The translations under genes and the position numbers were made by a program. Below, piece by piece: positions 43,271 to 56,200 of a DNA stretch of 64,000 bases (positions are counted from its first letter, which is position 1; every line of letters starts with the position of its first letter). The notes beneath the pieces are model-generated. The model did not search any database, had not been told where the DNA came from, and saw nothing but the letters and a program-made list of their open reading frames with translations. This DNA comes from Clitoria ternatea. Taxonomy: Eukaryota > Streptophyta > Magnoliopsida > Fabales > Fabaceae. The stretch lies in NCBI GenBank assembly GCA_037962975.1, contig CM075675.1:102477718-102541717 (forward strand). The letters are read 5' to 3'.

Positions 43271-45049
43271 GCCATCCTACATCACCATGTCTGCATTTCA
43301 GATCAATGACAAGCAACAATAAAACTTATACTTAGTCTAGTCTTCTTAGCCTTCCACATACGAAGAAACTAATAAAAAGTTAATCCATTTTTGGGTGTAT
43401 TTTCTTGAAACCCTAGCGTCGTAGCCCCGTTTTTATGTATTTAACCTTATGTTGCAATTTGAGTGAGGTTTTACTTAATTTTAACTTTATTATCTTGGTT
43501 TGTTATTAATTATAGACCTTTTATAGGTTTATTTTTGGGCTCTTCTTATATATATTTAATGTTATGTTGTAGTTTAAGTGAGCTTATTTGAGTTTTTCTT
43601 TTTATATGTAACATTGCGGTATCACTCTTATCTTTTTATTTTGTAAATATCATTTCACTGTGTTTATAACTTTATGATGGAATTCATTTGACAAAAAAAC
43701 AAATATAGAATATGTCTACGAAAATTTTTATGAGAATTGCTTACCATTAATAATTTTTTAAAAAAATAAAAATTTTCATATACTTTTTAATTTCTTATCC
43801 TATATAAAAATACACCGGTTGAATAAACACTTATAAAAAATAAAAGGTTAAATTATTGAAACAAACATTTAAATTGAGTATTCTTTAAAGATTATCCCGT
43901 TATTTTTAAAATAGGGAATCATGAAAATAGGGCAATAAAAGAAACTTTCTAATAATTAATAAATGTGGAAATGTTTTTTTATTTCTTATAAAAAAACTAA
44001 AAAATATGATTACTTTGTTTCTTATAAAAAGACTAAAATGGATAATATTATAAGAAATACAAAAGCATAATTAATAAATATATTATTTTTCAATTAAACA
44101 TTATCTCTTTGAATGATTTAATTTTAATGTTAACAGTTAAGAGGTGAAGTTAACAAAACTCAAATATCAAAGTATCATTGTTAGTAACAAAAACCGTATC
44201 ACTGGAAAATAAAATAAAAAAACTCCTTGTGATGTCCATTTTTTCAGCAAGACCTCAGGTTTCAGATTCTGAAATCTGAATCCCATGACAACAATGACCA
44301 GACAGGGATGTGGTCACTGAACCTTTAATATTCGCAGGTGGCCCATCGACAGGCCCGTCCCTCTTTTATTTCCAAGCCCATCATAAAGTTAATGAAGTTC
44401 ACCAAAAAAAAGTTAATGAAGTTAATCAAGATTAAGTTAATGAAGTTCACCAAAAAAAAGTTATCATGTTACTATTTTAATTTCTCTGTTTGTGTCTCTA
44501 TTTTTTTTTTCTCATCAACCTGAAATCTATTTTTCCCCTCCAACTGTTTACTCTATTTTGTTTTATCATCTTAGTGTTTCATTTTTTTCTTGTTTTGGGT
44601 TCTCTTATTAAAGAAATATCTTACAGTCAATCTCAACAAATATATTAAATTTACATTTTATTGACGAGTTTTAACTCTAATGCTTTGGGTACCTATTGGT
44701 TGCATTATCGATAGAGCCGAAAAACAGAGACATGAAGCTAAGGATAAAGAAAGTATTTTTACTTAACTTTAGTTTTACTATGTTGACTTGTTATCTAAAG
44801 ACAGTGTTTTGAGATTGATTTTAGGGTTGTCTAGTGTTTTTTATATTAAGTGAACATGTCTGAGCTTTTTAATGTTGGTTTATGCACTGTGTATGATATT
44901 GATAGTACCTTTTTAATATTGTACGTGTCGTTAGACTCATTGTAAATGAAAATTTATTGACAAACAAGGAAGTGATTACTACATATAGTGCCCTGTCATG
45001 GTATTAATTCCCTAAAGTTTTCTTTAACTAGTTGTGTAATGGTGATTAT
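43271..45049. other. Intergenic AT-rich DNA, no gene recognised
   Basis: Only minor structure is visible: a 34-base direct repeat (GTTAATGAAGTTCACCAAAA) at 44389-44412 and 44439-44462. No coding potential was recognised. Confidence 0.5.
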
Positions 45050-45059
45050 GTTAGTATGT

Positions 45060-45393
45060 TGGATTACGCTACAATAGTCCATGTACTTTATGATCATTTA
45101 TGAAATTGTATTATGTTTGAAATCTTATCCGTTCAAATTGAAATTAAGAATAATGTAACTCCATAGAGTCTCTCAATTGAAAAATTAATCTCTACCCGGT
45201 CTCAAATCAACGATTCAAAAAAGAAGGAAAATGATAATTCATTAATTTAAGACTGAGGTAGAGATTGATTTTTCAATTGAGCAATACTTTTGAATTACAA
45301 TATACTTTATTTCAATATGAACACATAAAATTTCAAACAGAATACAATAACCACGAATGATCACAAACTACATAGATCACCGTAGCCTAACCC
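45060..45393. repeat. Foldback element (large imperfect palindrome)
   Basis: The left arm, about 45060-45212, pairs with the right arm, about 45245-45393. Examples are ATTATGTTTGAAATCTTATC with a GATAAAATTTCAAACAGAAT-type partner, and TCTCAATTGAAAAATTAATC with GATTGATTTTTCAATTGAG. About 30 bases of loop separate them. No coding sequence is present. It is probably a MITE with long inverted ends; the target duplication is not resolved. Confidence 0.75.
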
Positions 45394-46835
45394 ATGTTAG
45401 TATATGTGTCACATTTTATAATTCTTGTAGATGCGTTTTATTATGTATGCATTCTTTCGTTTCTTTCACCTTTATAGGGATTAAAATTTTTGTTGGTAGC
45501 ATTTTTTTGTCGTATAAAAAAAGGGTTGCTATTTATGAAAATTTGCATTTATATAACTTTTTCAACTTTAGGATTTAAAGGTTGCATCAAAATCGTGCAA
45601 GAATTCAATATATGTAAATTATTTTATACTAGTGTTTGCAAGTGATATATTTTTGCAGCAAAAATAAAGGTTTGAATCTTTCAAGTTTAAATTTTTCCTA
45701 GTTAAGTCCTTTATGTTTTTTTTGTTACTTTGGTCTTTTAAGTTACATAACGTTTTCATCTTATTTCAAATTCATTAAGTTGACTAACACCATTAAGTAG
45801 GTTTCTTTAATTGACATATGGAAAAATTGTAACCGTTGGTTGAAATGTCCAAAATCAATAGTTGAGATATAGCCTTCCATCTTCCCATTCTTCTTCATCT
45901 ATTTTCCACTTTCAACAAATTGGGTGGAGTGGGGTTGGGCCTAAGTGGTGGTGCATTTGGTGAAGATGGGATTAGAGAGGAAGGTTAAAGTGGTGTGTGT
46001 GTTGTTAAGGGAGTGGTTATGATTTAGGGGAAAGAAGTGTGTTTTAGGTGAAGTTAAGATTAAGATCGACTTGGTGCTGGTGGAGGTAGTACAGACACGT
46101 ATTTATTGAATAAAGATGCATTAAATTTGGCTCAAAATTTCCCTCTTTATGGAGCTGCCATTTGGCAAAGTTCTAATAGTCTATTTGCATTTGTACACAA
46201 AATGGAAGACCCACAATCATTTTTTTAAAAAAAGTATGAATATGATTCAACTTTTTATGTAAAAGTGTGCCAAAATCCCTAATTGTTATAGTAAGAGAAG
46301 TGGACATAAATGTGAAATTTAGAAGGAATTATTGTATTTTTTCAACCAACAAAGATAGAGGAGGAAGGTAGAGGACAGGGGAGGAAGAAGAAAGGGGACA
46401 TGGAAGGTTTGATCTCAATCGTTGATTTTGGACCTCACATCTAATGGGTATAATTTTATCACATGTCAATTTTAAAAAACACATATAACGACATTAGTCA
46501 ATTTAACATATTTAGACTAAGTTAAAAACATTATGACCAATTTATAAGGTCATACATCAATTTCTAAAAGAATGATCATACAAACAAGTTATACTCCTAT
46601 ATTTTCTTTTGGTTTGTTCTTCTTCAATGTACCTAAATATGTAGACCTACATTGTCTTCTCGGGCAGTTCTAACCTTTTAGCTTGGTCTTCTCCATCGTA
46701 CCTGAGTACATAGTGCCTCTCTTGAAACACTCGCCCATCTGTTATTGGCTCGGTCAGTAAAGTAACCTTGTCCTTGGGGTTAAAAGAACACCTATAGGCA
46801 ATGGCAAAGCTTGGCCATGATATTTTGGGATGTTA
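45394..46835. other. Intergenic DNA, no gene recognised
   Basis: Short frames only. A GGAAGGTAGAGG-type purine-rich stretch lies at 46360-46400. The last roughly 200 bases may contain a decayed minus-strand retroelement frame, but I cannot support a family. Confidence 0.4.
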
Positions 46836-48600
46836 TGTAGCGATTCTAATATTTATCCCAGAGTTTGATAAAATCAAAGAAAACTTTTTGCTTTTAAGAT
46901 TCCCTAGCGATAAACACTAGGAACTTCAGAGCCACATCACTCAAAACAGTTAAAAAATCCCAAATTTTGGCTCTGGTAATCGATTACCAGACTACAGAAT
47001 GCATATTCCCTTGTTTCAATAGCTAGTAATCGATTACAGATATGTTGTAATCGATTGCCATTGGCACGGAAACAAATTATGTAGAATTTTACATTTTTTC
47101 CAACTTCTGGCTTACCTACTTTGCCCATTTTATCTCGAATGTCACCAAAATTCATAGGTACAATGTTTTCCCCATTCCAGATCAGCTAGCATAGTTCGTT
47201 TGTCAAAATTCATTCATATGACCAACTTATGCACTAAAATGCATTAAATTAAATTTCTAGCAAACACCATGAACCAAACCATTCAATTGAATTCTAAATC
47301 ACAAGGGCTTCGCACACAAGTTCTATATGATGGTGGGGGCCTATTGGTCCCCTCCGGGAATCCTAATTCTCACCGGATCATGAAATCACCCTTCCAGTTG
47401 CTAATTTCGCCCATACTACACCTAATGTGCAATATCTTATTTTATCAACCACCAACTTGTCAATTCCTATATTATGTTCAATATAATCTCACTTTTATAT
47501 CAATACATACAAGCACACATAACTCACCTAGCTATTATTAGTTATACATCAATCATCAATAAAAAATGGCTTCGTGCCAACTACATATACGTGGAATCTA
47601 ATAACATGCATACATCTAATCTCATACCTAAATCTATTATCATTAATCTTTTATATATAAGAAATAAAACACCCTCAACCAAACTCACAAATATCAATAT
47701 TTATGATCGCCACAATTTCAAACTCAACACATAACATATAATTAACTTTAATATTTTATACACTACAACTAAGTTAATTAAATTCACCAAAGTTCACTAT
47801 AATAACAATTACATATTCTCTATTTCCTTCATTGGCATTGACTTCACTTAGCCTTATTTAGTGCTTGCCTCCACGGTGTCCATCTGTAACCTGCCACCAG
47901 TTACTAAAAATCACAACAAGGGGGTGAGTGATTAGAATTAAAAATTAATACAGAAACATATCAACATTTATTAGGAAAAGCGTACTCTAGCTACCTTCCT
48001 AGATAAATATTTTTTATTAATTTTTAATAATCTACCCTATTATGCGTAGCAATGCTGTTAAGATATTATTCCACCTCTCATTATTTCAATCTTATATTTA
48101 ACCATGCCATTTCATTTAACTCATACACACATTACATGAATGGCATATATTTGCGTCGTCAAGCACTAATTACCTACCTTCATATTCATAACATCTCATC
48201 AATATTATTTAAACATATCAAAGCCGTCACTTTACCATCGGCCTTCCATGGATTCATACTCAAAAACTTAGTTTCATGTATTTTCAGTAATTCATTGAAT
48301 TTACAATCAGCAACATCTATAGTCATATTCATACAAGATTTCATTCAATTTTCACATCATTTAATCTAACAATCACCATTTCATCATCAATATGCAATCA
48401 AATCATACAAAGCACAATTGTTTGGATACTAAAAGGATCGACCTTCAACTGTGGGTCCTGCTTGACACCCCGTGAACCCGAATTAGTTCACCGAGCCCGC
48501 CTGGTTCTCCATCTTAACCACTGGGTCCTACTTGACCACTAGATAGCTCAACTGGTCACTTGATAAATGGAAGGGGCCTACTAAGCAAATGACCCTACCT
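46836..48600 (-). mobile_element. Probable Ty3/gypsy LTR remnant
   Basis: It contains paired TAATCGATTAC motifs (46978, 47029, 47049), and blocks such as CACCGTGGAGGCAAGCACTA and GTAACTGGTGGCAGG when read on the minus strand. These resemble LTRs of chromoviral gypsy elements. No clear TG...CA borders or target duplication were found, so the extent is approximate and the call tentative. Confidence 0.4.
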
Positions 48601-48624
48601 TTGCCAAAAATCTCTCCCAGGTTA

Positions 48625-49530
48625 TGATGTTGATAACAGAGTTCAAGTTATTTAAAGTAGTACATATTCCCAAAGTGGAAAATGAAAGAGCAGACCTCCT
48701 CTCCAAGCTCGATAGCACCAAGAAGGCGGGGAACTTGAAGACTTTTGTACAAGTTAGCTAGGAAGAACCCACCATCAAAGACATAGAATAAGTGAATGAA
48801 ATCATTATTACACCTGGAGAAAACACGTGGATGACCCTAATAATAGATTTCCTGATCAAATAAGACCTTCCTCCGGATTCTTCAAAGGCCATGGGGGTAC
48901 AGTCACGTTCAGCCAATTACACCATGATAGGGGGAAACTTTATAAAATGGGGTTTACCCTACCACTCGTCAAATGCCTCGACAAGGAACAAGCGGAATAC
49001 ATGATGTAAGAGCTCCACTCGGGAATCTACGGAAACCATGGGGGAGTGCGACCCCTAGCTACCAGAGTTCTCTAAGAAGGATATTTTTGGCCCACACTAT
49101 GATCAGACTGTTCAGACTTCATCAAGAAATGTGAATCCTATTAAAAGAATCCTAACATAATACATAGTCACCTTGAGCCGTTACACGAAATCTTTTCCCC
49201 TTGGCCCTTCAACACATAGAGTATGGACATCCTCGGACCTCCCCCCTAGGGAAAAGAAGAGTAAAGTACCTGTTGATAGCAATAAATCTTTTCACAAAGT
49301 GGATTAAAGCTGAGCCTTTCGCTACCATCTCAACATCCAAAGTATAAAACTTTACATGGAGAAACATCATATGCAGACCATAGACTCCTCCACATCCTCA
49401 TGGAACTCAGGGAGCCCTCCCTCAGAAGACTCTCCCAAGGTAAAGAAGGAAACGATGAAAGAAGAAGAGAAGACCTGGATCTTAGCCTGGGAGAACGATA
49501 CGTAGCTTACATAAAGATACAGGCCTTTAC
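48625..49530 (+). pseudogene. Ty3/gypsy (Tat-like) RNase H-integrase remnant
   Basis: Frames give VVHIPKVENERADLLSKLDS (end of RNase H, with the ENxRADxLSKL motif). They then give DDPNNRFPDQIRP-like linker sequence, LVKCLDKEQAEYMM and a GIYGNHGGVRPLATRV-like stretch of the integrase zinc-binding region. Later come LEPLHEIFSPWPF, MDILGPPP, LFTKWIKAEPFATIS and WRNIICR-like pieces of the integrase core. Many frameshifts and stops are present. Integrase joins element DNA to the genome in live relatives; this copy is dead. A repeat array and an antisense frame follow it. Confidence 0.85.
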
Positions 49531-49630
49531 CTAAAAGGTTTTTCCTACTGGGTTTTTCTATTAAGAGGTTTTAATGAGGCCCACCCAAAAATCAATAATA
49601 TGAGAATGATTTAGCTTAATTACTTTCCTT

Positions 49631-50090
49631 AAGTTATGATTATGTTTAAGTCCTAAAACCCTGAGCAAAGTCTCACTCGCTTAGGGGTAATGAAAATTCT
49701 CTTTACGATTATGTTAAAGCCCTAAAATTCTGAGTGAAGTCTCGCTCAAGGGTAACAACAATTCTCCTTACGATTACGTTTAAGTCCTAAAACCTCGAGT
49801 GAAGTCTCACTCGAGGGTAACAAAAATTCTCCATGATTACGTTTAAGTCCTAAAACCTTGAGTGAAGTCTTGCTCGAGGGTAACAACAATTCTCTTTATG
49901 ATTACGTTAAAGTTCTAAAACTCCAAGTTGAGTCTCGCTCTCTCGGGGGTAACAACAATTCTCATTACGATTATGCTTAAGTTATAAAACCCCGAATGAA
50001 GTCTCGCTCAAGGGTAACTGCAATTCGCTTTACGATTATGTTTAAGTCTTAAAACTCCGAGTGAAGTCTTGAGAGTATCGATAATTCATT
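49631..50090 (+). repeat. Seven-unit tandem array, about 65 bp per unit
   Basis: Units contain GATTACGTTTAAGTCCTAAA, ACCxxGAGTGAAGTCTCGCTC and AGGGTAACAACAATTCTC. I count seven units of 60-75 bases with moderate divergence. The array lies 3' of the polymerase remnant, where Tat-type gypsy elements often carry tandem repeats. Confidence 0.88.
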
Positions 50091-50553
50091 GTTACTATGC
50101 TAAAACCTCGATCGGGCAGTTAAAGATAAACCATTCACGCGCTTAAGTCTTAGCAATGAAATATCATCAATATTCCATGCAGAAAAGATGGAAGCAATGA
50201 AGCAATAACAGAAATCACAGTTCATTTCATTGATATGAATAAAGGATTACATTGGCCAAAAAGAAGAAAATACAAGATAGAAAAATCATAAAGATTAGCT
50301 ATGAGGAGCCATAAAGTCAGTCTCGGGAGCTTCCACTTCATCATGACAACGGGTTAAAGGGTCGATGAAGGTATCTTCCCCATCTAATCTGATCATTCCT
50401 AAGAAATGGCCGAAGAAGGGTTCAAGGCTGACACCTGCACATGACAGAGGTTGAATCCTGACAAACTTCTCCACAACCTTCTCCTTAGCACTTCAATTTG
50501 CTCCTTCAAGTTTGAGCGTTCCTGCGACCCCTTCATTTGGAATCTATAAAATT

Positions 50554-51168
50554 TTACCATGTAGAATCCAAGATGCTTTGAACCTCCTTCAGAGATGCAT
50601 CAACCTCCATGTTCCTCACAACAAGCTCCCCGCGGGCCTCCTTTGAGCTCCCCAATTTTTCTTTAGAGCAAGCCAATTTTGCATTAGCGTATTTCAACAA
50701 CGCCTTAACCTTTTCCAATGCTGCCTCTCGAGCCTTCAGTCGCTCCTCCAGCTTGGTTATTTTATTCATAGCCTTCTCAGCCTCCTGAAGCTTGGGAGTA
50801 GAGGCATTCTTTTCATCAGTCAGAGCGACAATGACTTTATCTTAGGTAAAGATATACTCGTCTAGGTAACCGCACATTGATGTTGCCCAAAGACAGAACA
50901 TTTCCATAGTCTGACAAACGGCGACGAGGTTGGAACCCATGTACCTCACCTTGTCTTCCTCAAACATCATGGCCCATTCAATAAACTAGGGAATGGGGAA
51001 CCGAGCATCCCATAAAGAATGAGCAGGGTTCCTGGTGGCAACAAGGCTTTGATTCATGAAATGCTCCCATTCCCGAGAAGCACTATCATAGTTGAAACGG
51101 AAGGGAGCTACTACGCACTCGGTAGTGATGCAGACCCCGGGTGACCAAATGAACCTCAGGGGACCCAA
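50554..51168 (-). pseudogene. Antisense coiled-coil ORF of a Tat-like retroelement
   Basis: On the minus strand one frame runs from about 51168 to 50554 with two stops (50986-50988, and one near 50848). It reads MGPLRFIWSPGVCITTECVV..., FIEWAMMFEEDKVRYMGSNL, then a heptad-like Lys/Glu/Ala/Leu segment including MNKITKLEERLKAREAALEK and LEKVKALLKYANAKLACSK. The long coiled coil and the position between the polymerase remnant and the expected 3' LTR, on the opposite strand, fit the additional antisense ORFs reported in some Tat-lineage elements such as Grande. A captured host gene is the alternative. Confidence 0.6.
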
Positions 51169-51629
51169 AGCTCTTCGTCACTTGGATTATGGAAGTCTCT
51201 AGTGGGGGCACTCCCTAAGAAGGTCCTGCACCGTCTGAGAAAGATTCCTGTTGAGCCTCTGCCTCATAGTAGTCTGAGCAAGGGTCTTGGGGTCAGAAGT
51301 CGATGAGGGAGGAAGGAGAGCAGCCACAGAACGGAGGCGGTAGGGTTAGTAGTCAAAGTTAGGGTAAGAGTCACGGAAGCTTCTCCTTTAACTGCTTCAT
51401 ACAATAAATGAGATTAATGACTAGACAAATACATTAAATATAAATGTAATTGATGACATTCATATAAATAACAACTTTTAGTCAACTTTTTTAGTCTTTG
51501 TGAAATTTGGCTAATTTGTTTATAATCAAGACCAAATGAAGTATCTATAGAATTATAGAGGCATAATTTTGTTTTTTTAACTTGTTTTTTTTGTGTCATA
51601 GATTCTGGAAATGGAAATGTATACTTTAT

Positions 51630-52849
51630 TGATCTGGTCTCGATACTAGCCCCTGGACAGAAAGGCCATCTGAACTAAAAGTTGTTATGCAAGACCGACA
51701 TTACTGAAAGCATCAGAGTTTAACACTGCGTATGAGACTTGTGACATAATCCAGGTGTGAGCTATTCTCTCAACACCAGATAGTCACAATTGACTTATTC
51801 AATCGCGTGTTGAGGAAGTAACATACAATGCGACTGATGGAAAGGAACAGTTGATAGGTAATGTCACTATTGCATGTCAGCCTTTCTACAAATGGTTAGA
51901 ATCACGCTAACACCTTGTATGAAAATCCTATATACTCGAAACAACTCTTTAGCTGCCTCCAGGTATAGATACTCACGCACAAAGAATGAAAAGTACACTT
52001 TATATACTAAAACTTACACTTGAGCTATGATATTCTCCTTGAATATTCAAACTTAAACGACAGAGTGTCCTTGCAAGGGACACCCCTTTCACCCCATAAC
52101 GTGTAAGGCTGGTAATTTGGTACGAGGAATCACTCCAAGACGTTTATTTCCTCACCAGAATAGAGGTTATGATACCAGATCCCTGCTAGACTTATGCAAA
52201 ATCTAAGAATACAATACACTCTGAGGACTAGTCTTGGAGCCGACCCTTGGACCCTAACCACGACCAGTTCATTGACATGCCTAGTGGGACTTGTAAACTT
52301 TTAGTCCCACGTTCCAGACAAAGTTAAGTCGTCATGGAGGAAAGAGTTCCTGATGGGCATGTTGAGGATCTTACGTACTTGGAGTCAAGGTGTTTGGCTT
52401 TTGATAATACAAGTGCGTCTGCCAAATGAGTTATACCTGTCATGACCCCTGATCCCAGGGATGGAATCATCAGACAACTTAGAGAAGAGCTTGTTGAGCT
52501 CAGGCGTGAGCATTCAATGCCTGTAAAAAGGGTGAGTCCCCTTAGACTTCACCAACCTAAGGTGTCTCATACACCTCACTACTCGAAGATTGTTATATAT
52601 GATGGAGAACAACAAGCTCAGTCATAAACAGAGCAGCAGAACCCTAAGAGAAAAGGGTATTCCTTCTGGTACTCTTCCATCAGGGTATAAGTTGAGTATC
52701 CCTTTCTCAAGGAGACTCATAAGTGTCCTTATCCCACGACACCTTTAAAATACAGGATCTCTACTAGAACGGTGTAAAATCTAAAAATAGAACACACTCC
52801 GAGGACTAGTCTTGAGGCCGACCCTTGGACTCTGACCACAACTAGTTTA
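51630..52849 (+). mobile_element. Deletion derivative: LTR, gag start, partial LTR
   Basis: The LTR at 51630-52271 (TGATCTGG ... CAGTTCA) is followed by the primer site TTGACATGCCTAGTGGGAC (52272-52290), a short leader and gag. A truncated second LTR end (about 52748-52849, matching 52160-52271) follows directly. Flanking pentamers TTTAT (51625-51629) and ATTAT (52850-52854) agree at four of five bases, which suggests one insertion later shrunk by internal deletion. It is related to the LTR at 9002-9656. Confidence 0.8.
52334..52735 (+). pseudogene. Gag N-terminal fragment of the deletion derivative
   Basis: The ATG at 52334 opens MEERVPDGHVEDLTYLESRC, with a TGA after about 32 codons. The next frame, from 52442, reads MTPDPRDGIIRQLREELVEL and ends at 52627. 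A later piece reads PFSRRLISVLIPRHL. These match, in order, the gag of the minus-strand element at 40752-40330 (PDGHVED, DPRDEMIRKL, PFSRRLMSVHIPKHL), so both belong to one family. The core gag domain is deleted. Confidence 0.85.
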
Positions 52850-53246
52850 ATTATATTCCTAAATTTGCCTCCGTCCCTCCACAGTCGAGTTGTATCATGA
52901 TATGGGTTCCCTTAAACCTAGTCAAAGAAAAATTTCCTCATCAAAATCAAGAGAGGAGAACACAATAATCATAGGTTCGTGCTTAATTGTCATCACTAAA
53001 TGTATATGTGGTTTTCCACAACCTTAAAAGTGAGACTAGACCGACTACTTCTATAGGAAAACTAATGAACCGATCATTGACCTGCTCCATTTAAACCAAT
53101 ATACTAGCCTACGATTAAATCTGTGTTGAACTTGTAAAAATCGGTGGTTAGCTTTTAAAAAAAATATGTATTAAGTTTTTTGTTTGTTTGGGTAATATTT
53201 TAATTTTTTTTGAATAGTTTGATTGTTAAAAACCCTTATTTGTGTT
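52850..53246. other. Unassigned DNA between two LTR insertions
   Basis: No gene recognised. It ends in the GTGTT target duplication of the next solo LTR. Confidence 0.5.
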
Positions 53247-56200
53247 TGTAATATCCCAAAAATTTCATTCTCATGTATAATCATTTTGATTTAGACCATT
53301 AATGATATTATCCATTTTATCTCAACTTTCTACATAAATTTTGGTTAGGACAACATCTTTAATTTAATCTTTTACCATGGTAAATAATTTTAACTTTATA
53401 CTTTAGGTAAAAGTTAATCAAATAACTTATTACGTATTTCCTTAGTTATTAATTTCTTTGGCTTTTCCAATTACTCTCATCAAATTACCACATACTCCAC
53501 TCAAAATACATCATATTTTACACATTTTAATTGCTAGTCAGAGTCCGAATTTGGAAATGTGGTCAACTACAAAGTTGTTCCCTTTTTTCTTAGCTTTCCA
53601 ACAAGACCAAATTTGTTAAAATTCATTAACATTTGAGAGAGACATGCCTAAAATACCGAAACTATTTTAGAATTGGTATTTTACTTCAATCATATCATCT
53701 TGTACATATTTTAATGCCTATTTAGAATCCAAATTTGAAAAAGTGGTAAACTACAAAGTTGTTCCTCGTTGTCTTAGCTTTCCAACAAGACTAAATTTAT
53801 TAAAATTCATTAAGATATGATAGAGATATTCCTAAAATACCGAAATAGTGTCAAAATTGATATTTACTTCAATCATACAAGCTACATTATGTAGGCTGTG
53901 GAAATGGTCAACAATCCAGCCTATTTTTCTCACCTAAAACCTCCATTATCACCACAGTTAATGCACCTAACAACCCACTACAATCCCATTATGAAAAGTT
54001 TGTCCTCCACTTGTCATTTGCATGATTAAATCAACACTATATCTTGTTTCCAAGTCTGAAATCTTATAACAAGCTAAGTTAGTGAAGACGTATCTCTCAT
54101 TTCCTTTCATTTTCTCCATCAAAGTTACTCTTCATCTGAAGCTATGACAATAAGAGAACACTTTCAACCACTCTAGGATCCTTCATCAAGGTAATAGGGG
54201 ATAGGGTTGTGAATAAATATGGAATGGGTAGAATTGTATGCTGTTCTAGGATTTTTAGATTTATTTTCGTAAATTGTTACTTAATTTCGAAGCTAAAAAT
54301 GTATGAATTTGACTTTGGCTTCTTCATAAAAGTTGTAGATATTTTCGTTATGTGAATTTTGAGACTTGAACCAACTGATTTGGATATGTATAGCATGAGT
54401 TATAATCAAAATACTAAAGTATGTTTCTTTTGAATATTTCATGACTTGGTTCTGGATATATGTTAATATTGTAAATTTTGTGAGTATGATTAGCCATATT
54501 TATCTTCATAAAAATTGTAGATATAGATGTTATAATTCTGTTAGATTTGGTCTTATATCAAAATTCTAAGTAATATGAAATTTATGCTTAAATTACTCTC
54601 ATGTGCTCATGTTGTTTAATTGTTTCTGAAAATGAGTGTCTTTAATTAAAGTTTGGTAATTCATATATTTTGAAATTGAAAATGATATATCCATGATAGT
54701 TGTAGATCTTTGTGTACTATAAATTTAGAGACCAAAATATTCCAAAAAGGATAAGTAAAACTTGACTCATGATTTATTTATTAAAGTATGGCATTTCTGA
54801 AAGCTATGTATGGGTCAGTGTTTGTCTAGCTGTTTGAGAATAATTTATAAGGAATTAATTTTTGAGCCCTTCATAAAAGTTTTAGATATTTGAGTTATGA
54901 ACACGTGAGATTTAGTCGTATGTAAAAATAATTTTTTTATCAAGAGATATACAATTTTACCAAAGGTTGTCAAAGCTGTAACTAAATCTGTAATACTAAA
55001 ATTACTGTTTGAAGTCAGAAAGTAATTTTGAAACTGCGTTTTATACTTATAGAATTGGGACATATAGTCTTTATGAAAGTTATAGATAATTTTGTTTTTG
55101 AAAATTTGGCACAAGTTTTACCTTAAAATAATTTTTGTACAAGGAAATATGCCTATTTTACCAAACTATGTACATGTAGTAAAAATTTGCAATAGTCAGT
55201 GTGTTGTTTGTAATGTGAAGCAAATCCTGTAAGGAATTATAATTTTTGGTCTTCATGAATGTTGTAGATAATTTTGTTATGGAACTAAAGAAAGTGGAAT
55301 TACTTAAAAATGATTTGATTTGCTCATTTTATGGCCTTTTTACTAATGTATGTTGCTGTTGTAAATTTCTAAAATTTACCTATGATGGTTATTATGGAAG
55401 AAAATGATATTTTCCATATGGGTAATGATTTATTTATGAATTATTGAGGGATTATTGATTATTATGGATGTTATTGAGTGTCCTATGAATGTCATACAAT
55501 ATGTATATCTTTGTGATGAATAATTATGAATGACTAAATTAATGTATACATGAATGCCTTGTGGTTTATTAAGATATGTTGTTGAACTGTAAATCCATGA
55601 TTTTGAGAATTGATATATGTGATGTGTCCTTTGAGGACTTATGGCTTTCAAATGATTATGGAAGTATTGATATCATGGTATGTTAAATTGATAAAGAGAA
55701 TTAAAGACATTCATGCATCATAAGAATTTGGACGCACCATGGAATTTAAAGGTTCCATGATTGTCGACCTTGGTGGGGGGTTACTCTATGATGAGTGAAA
55801 GCCTTATTTTCGTTGAGCGCCATGAAGGGTAGAGATTCATGGTTTATGGTAAGTCCTACTTGTGTACTTTGGTACTTGAACGCCATGAAGGGTAGGGATT
55901 CATGGTATATACTAAGTCCTACTTGTATACTTTGGTACTTGAGCGCTACAAAGGGTAGAGATTCGTGACATTATGCTAAGTCCTACTTATGTTTCTATGA
56001 AACTTTTTACTGCAGTATTCCCACTAAATCAAAATGGATCCAACATGACATCATTTGACTAAATTAAAGATTATTAAATGTAAATGACCTTGTTTGGCAT
56101 ATTCATCATATCATAATTGTTTGTTGATTGTGTTTGTGCAATTTTACTTATTTTATATTTATTTTATTTTATCTCACTCTTACATTATTTTTACAGTGCA

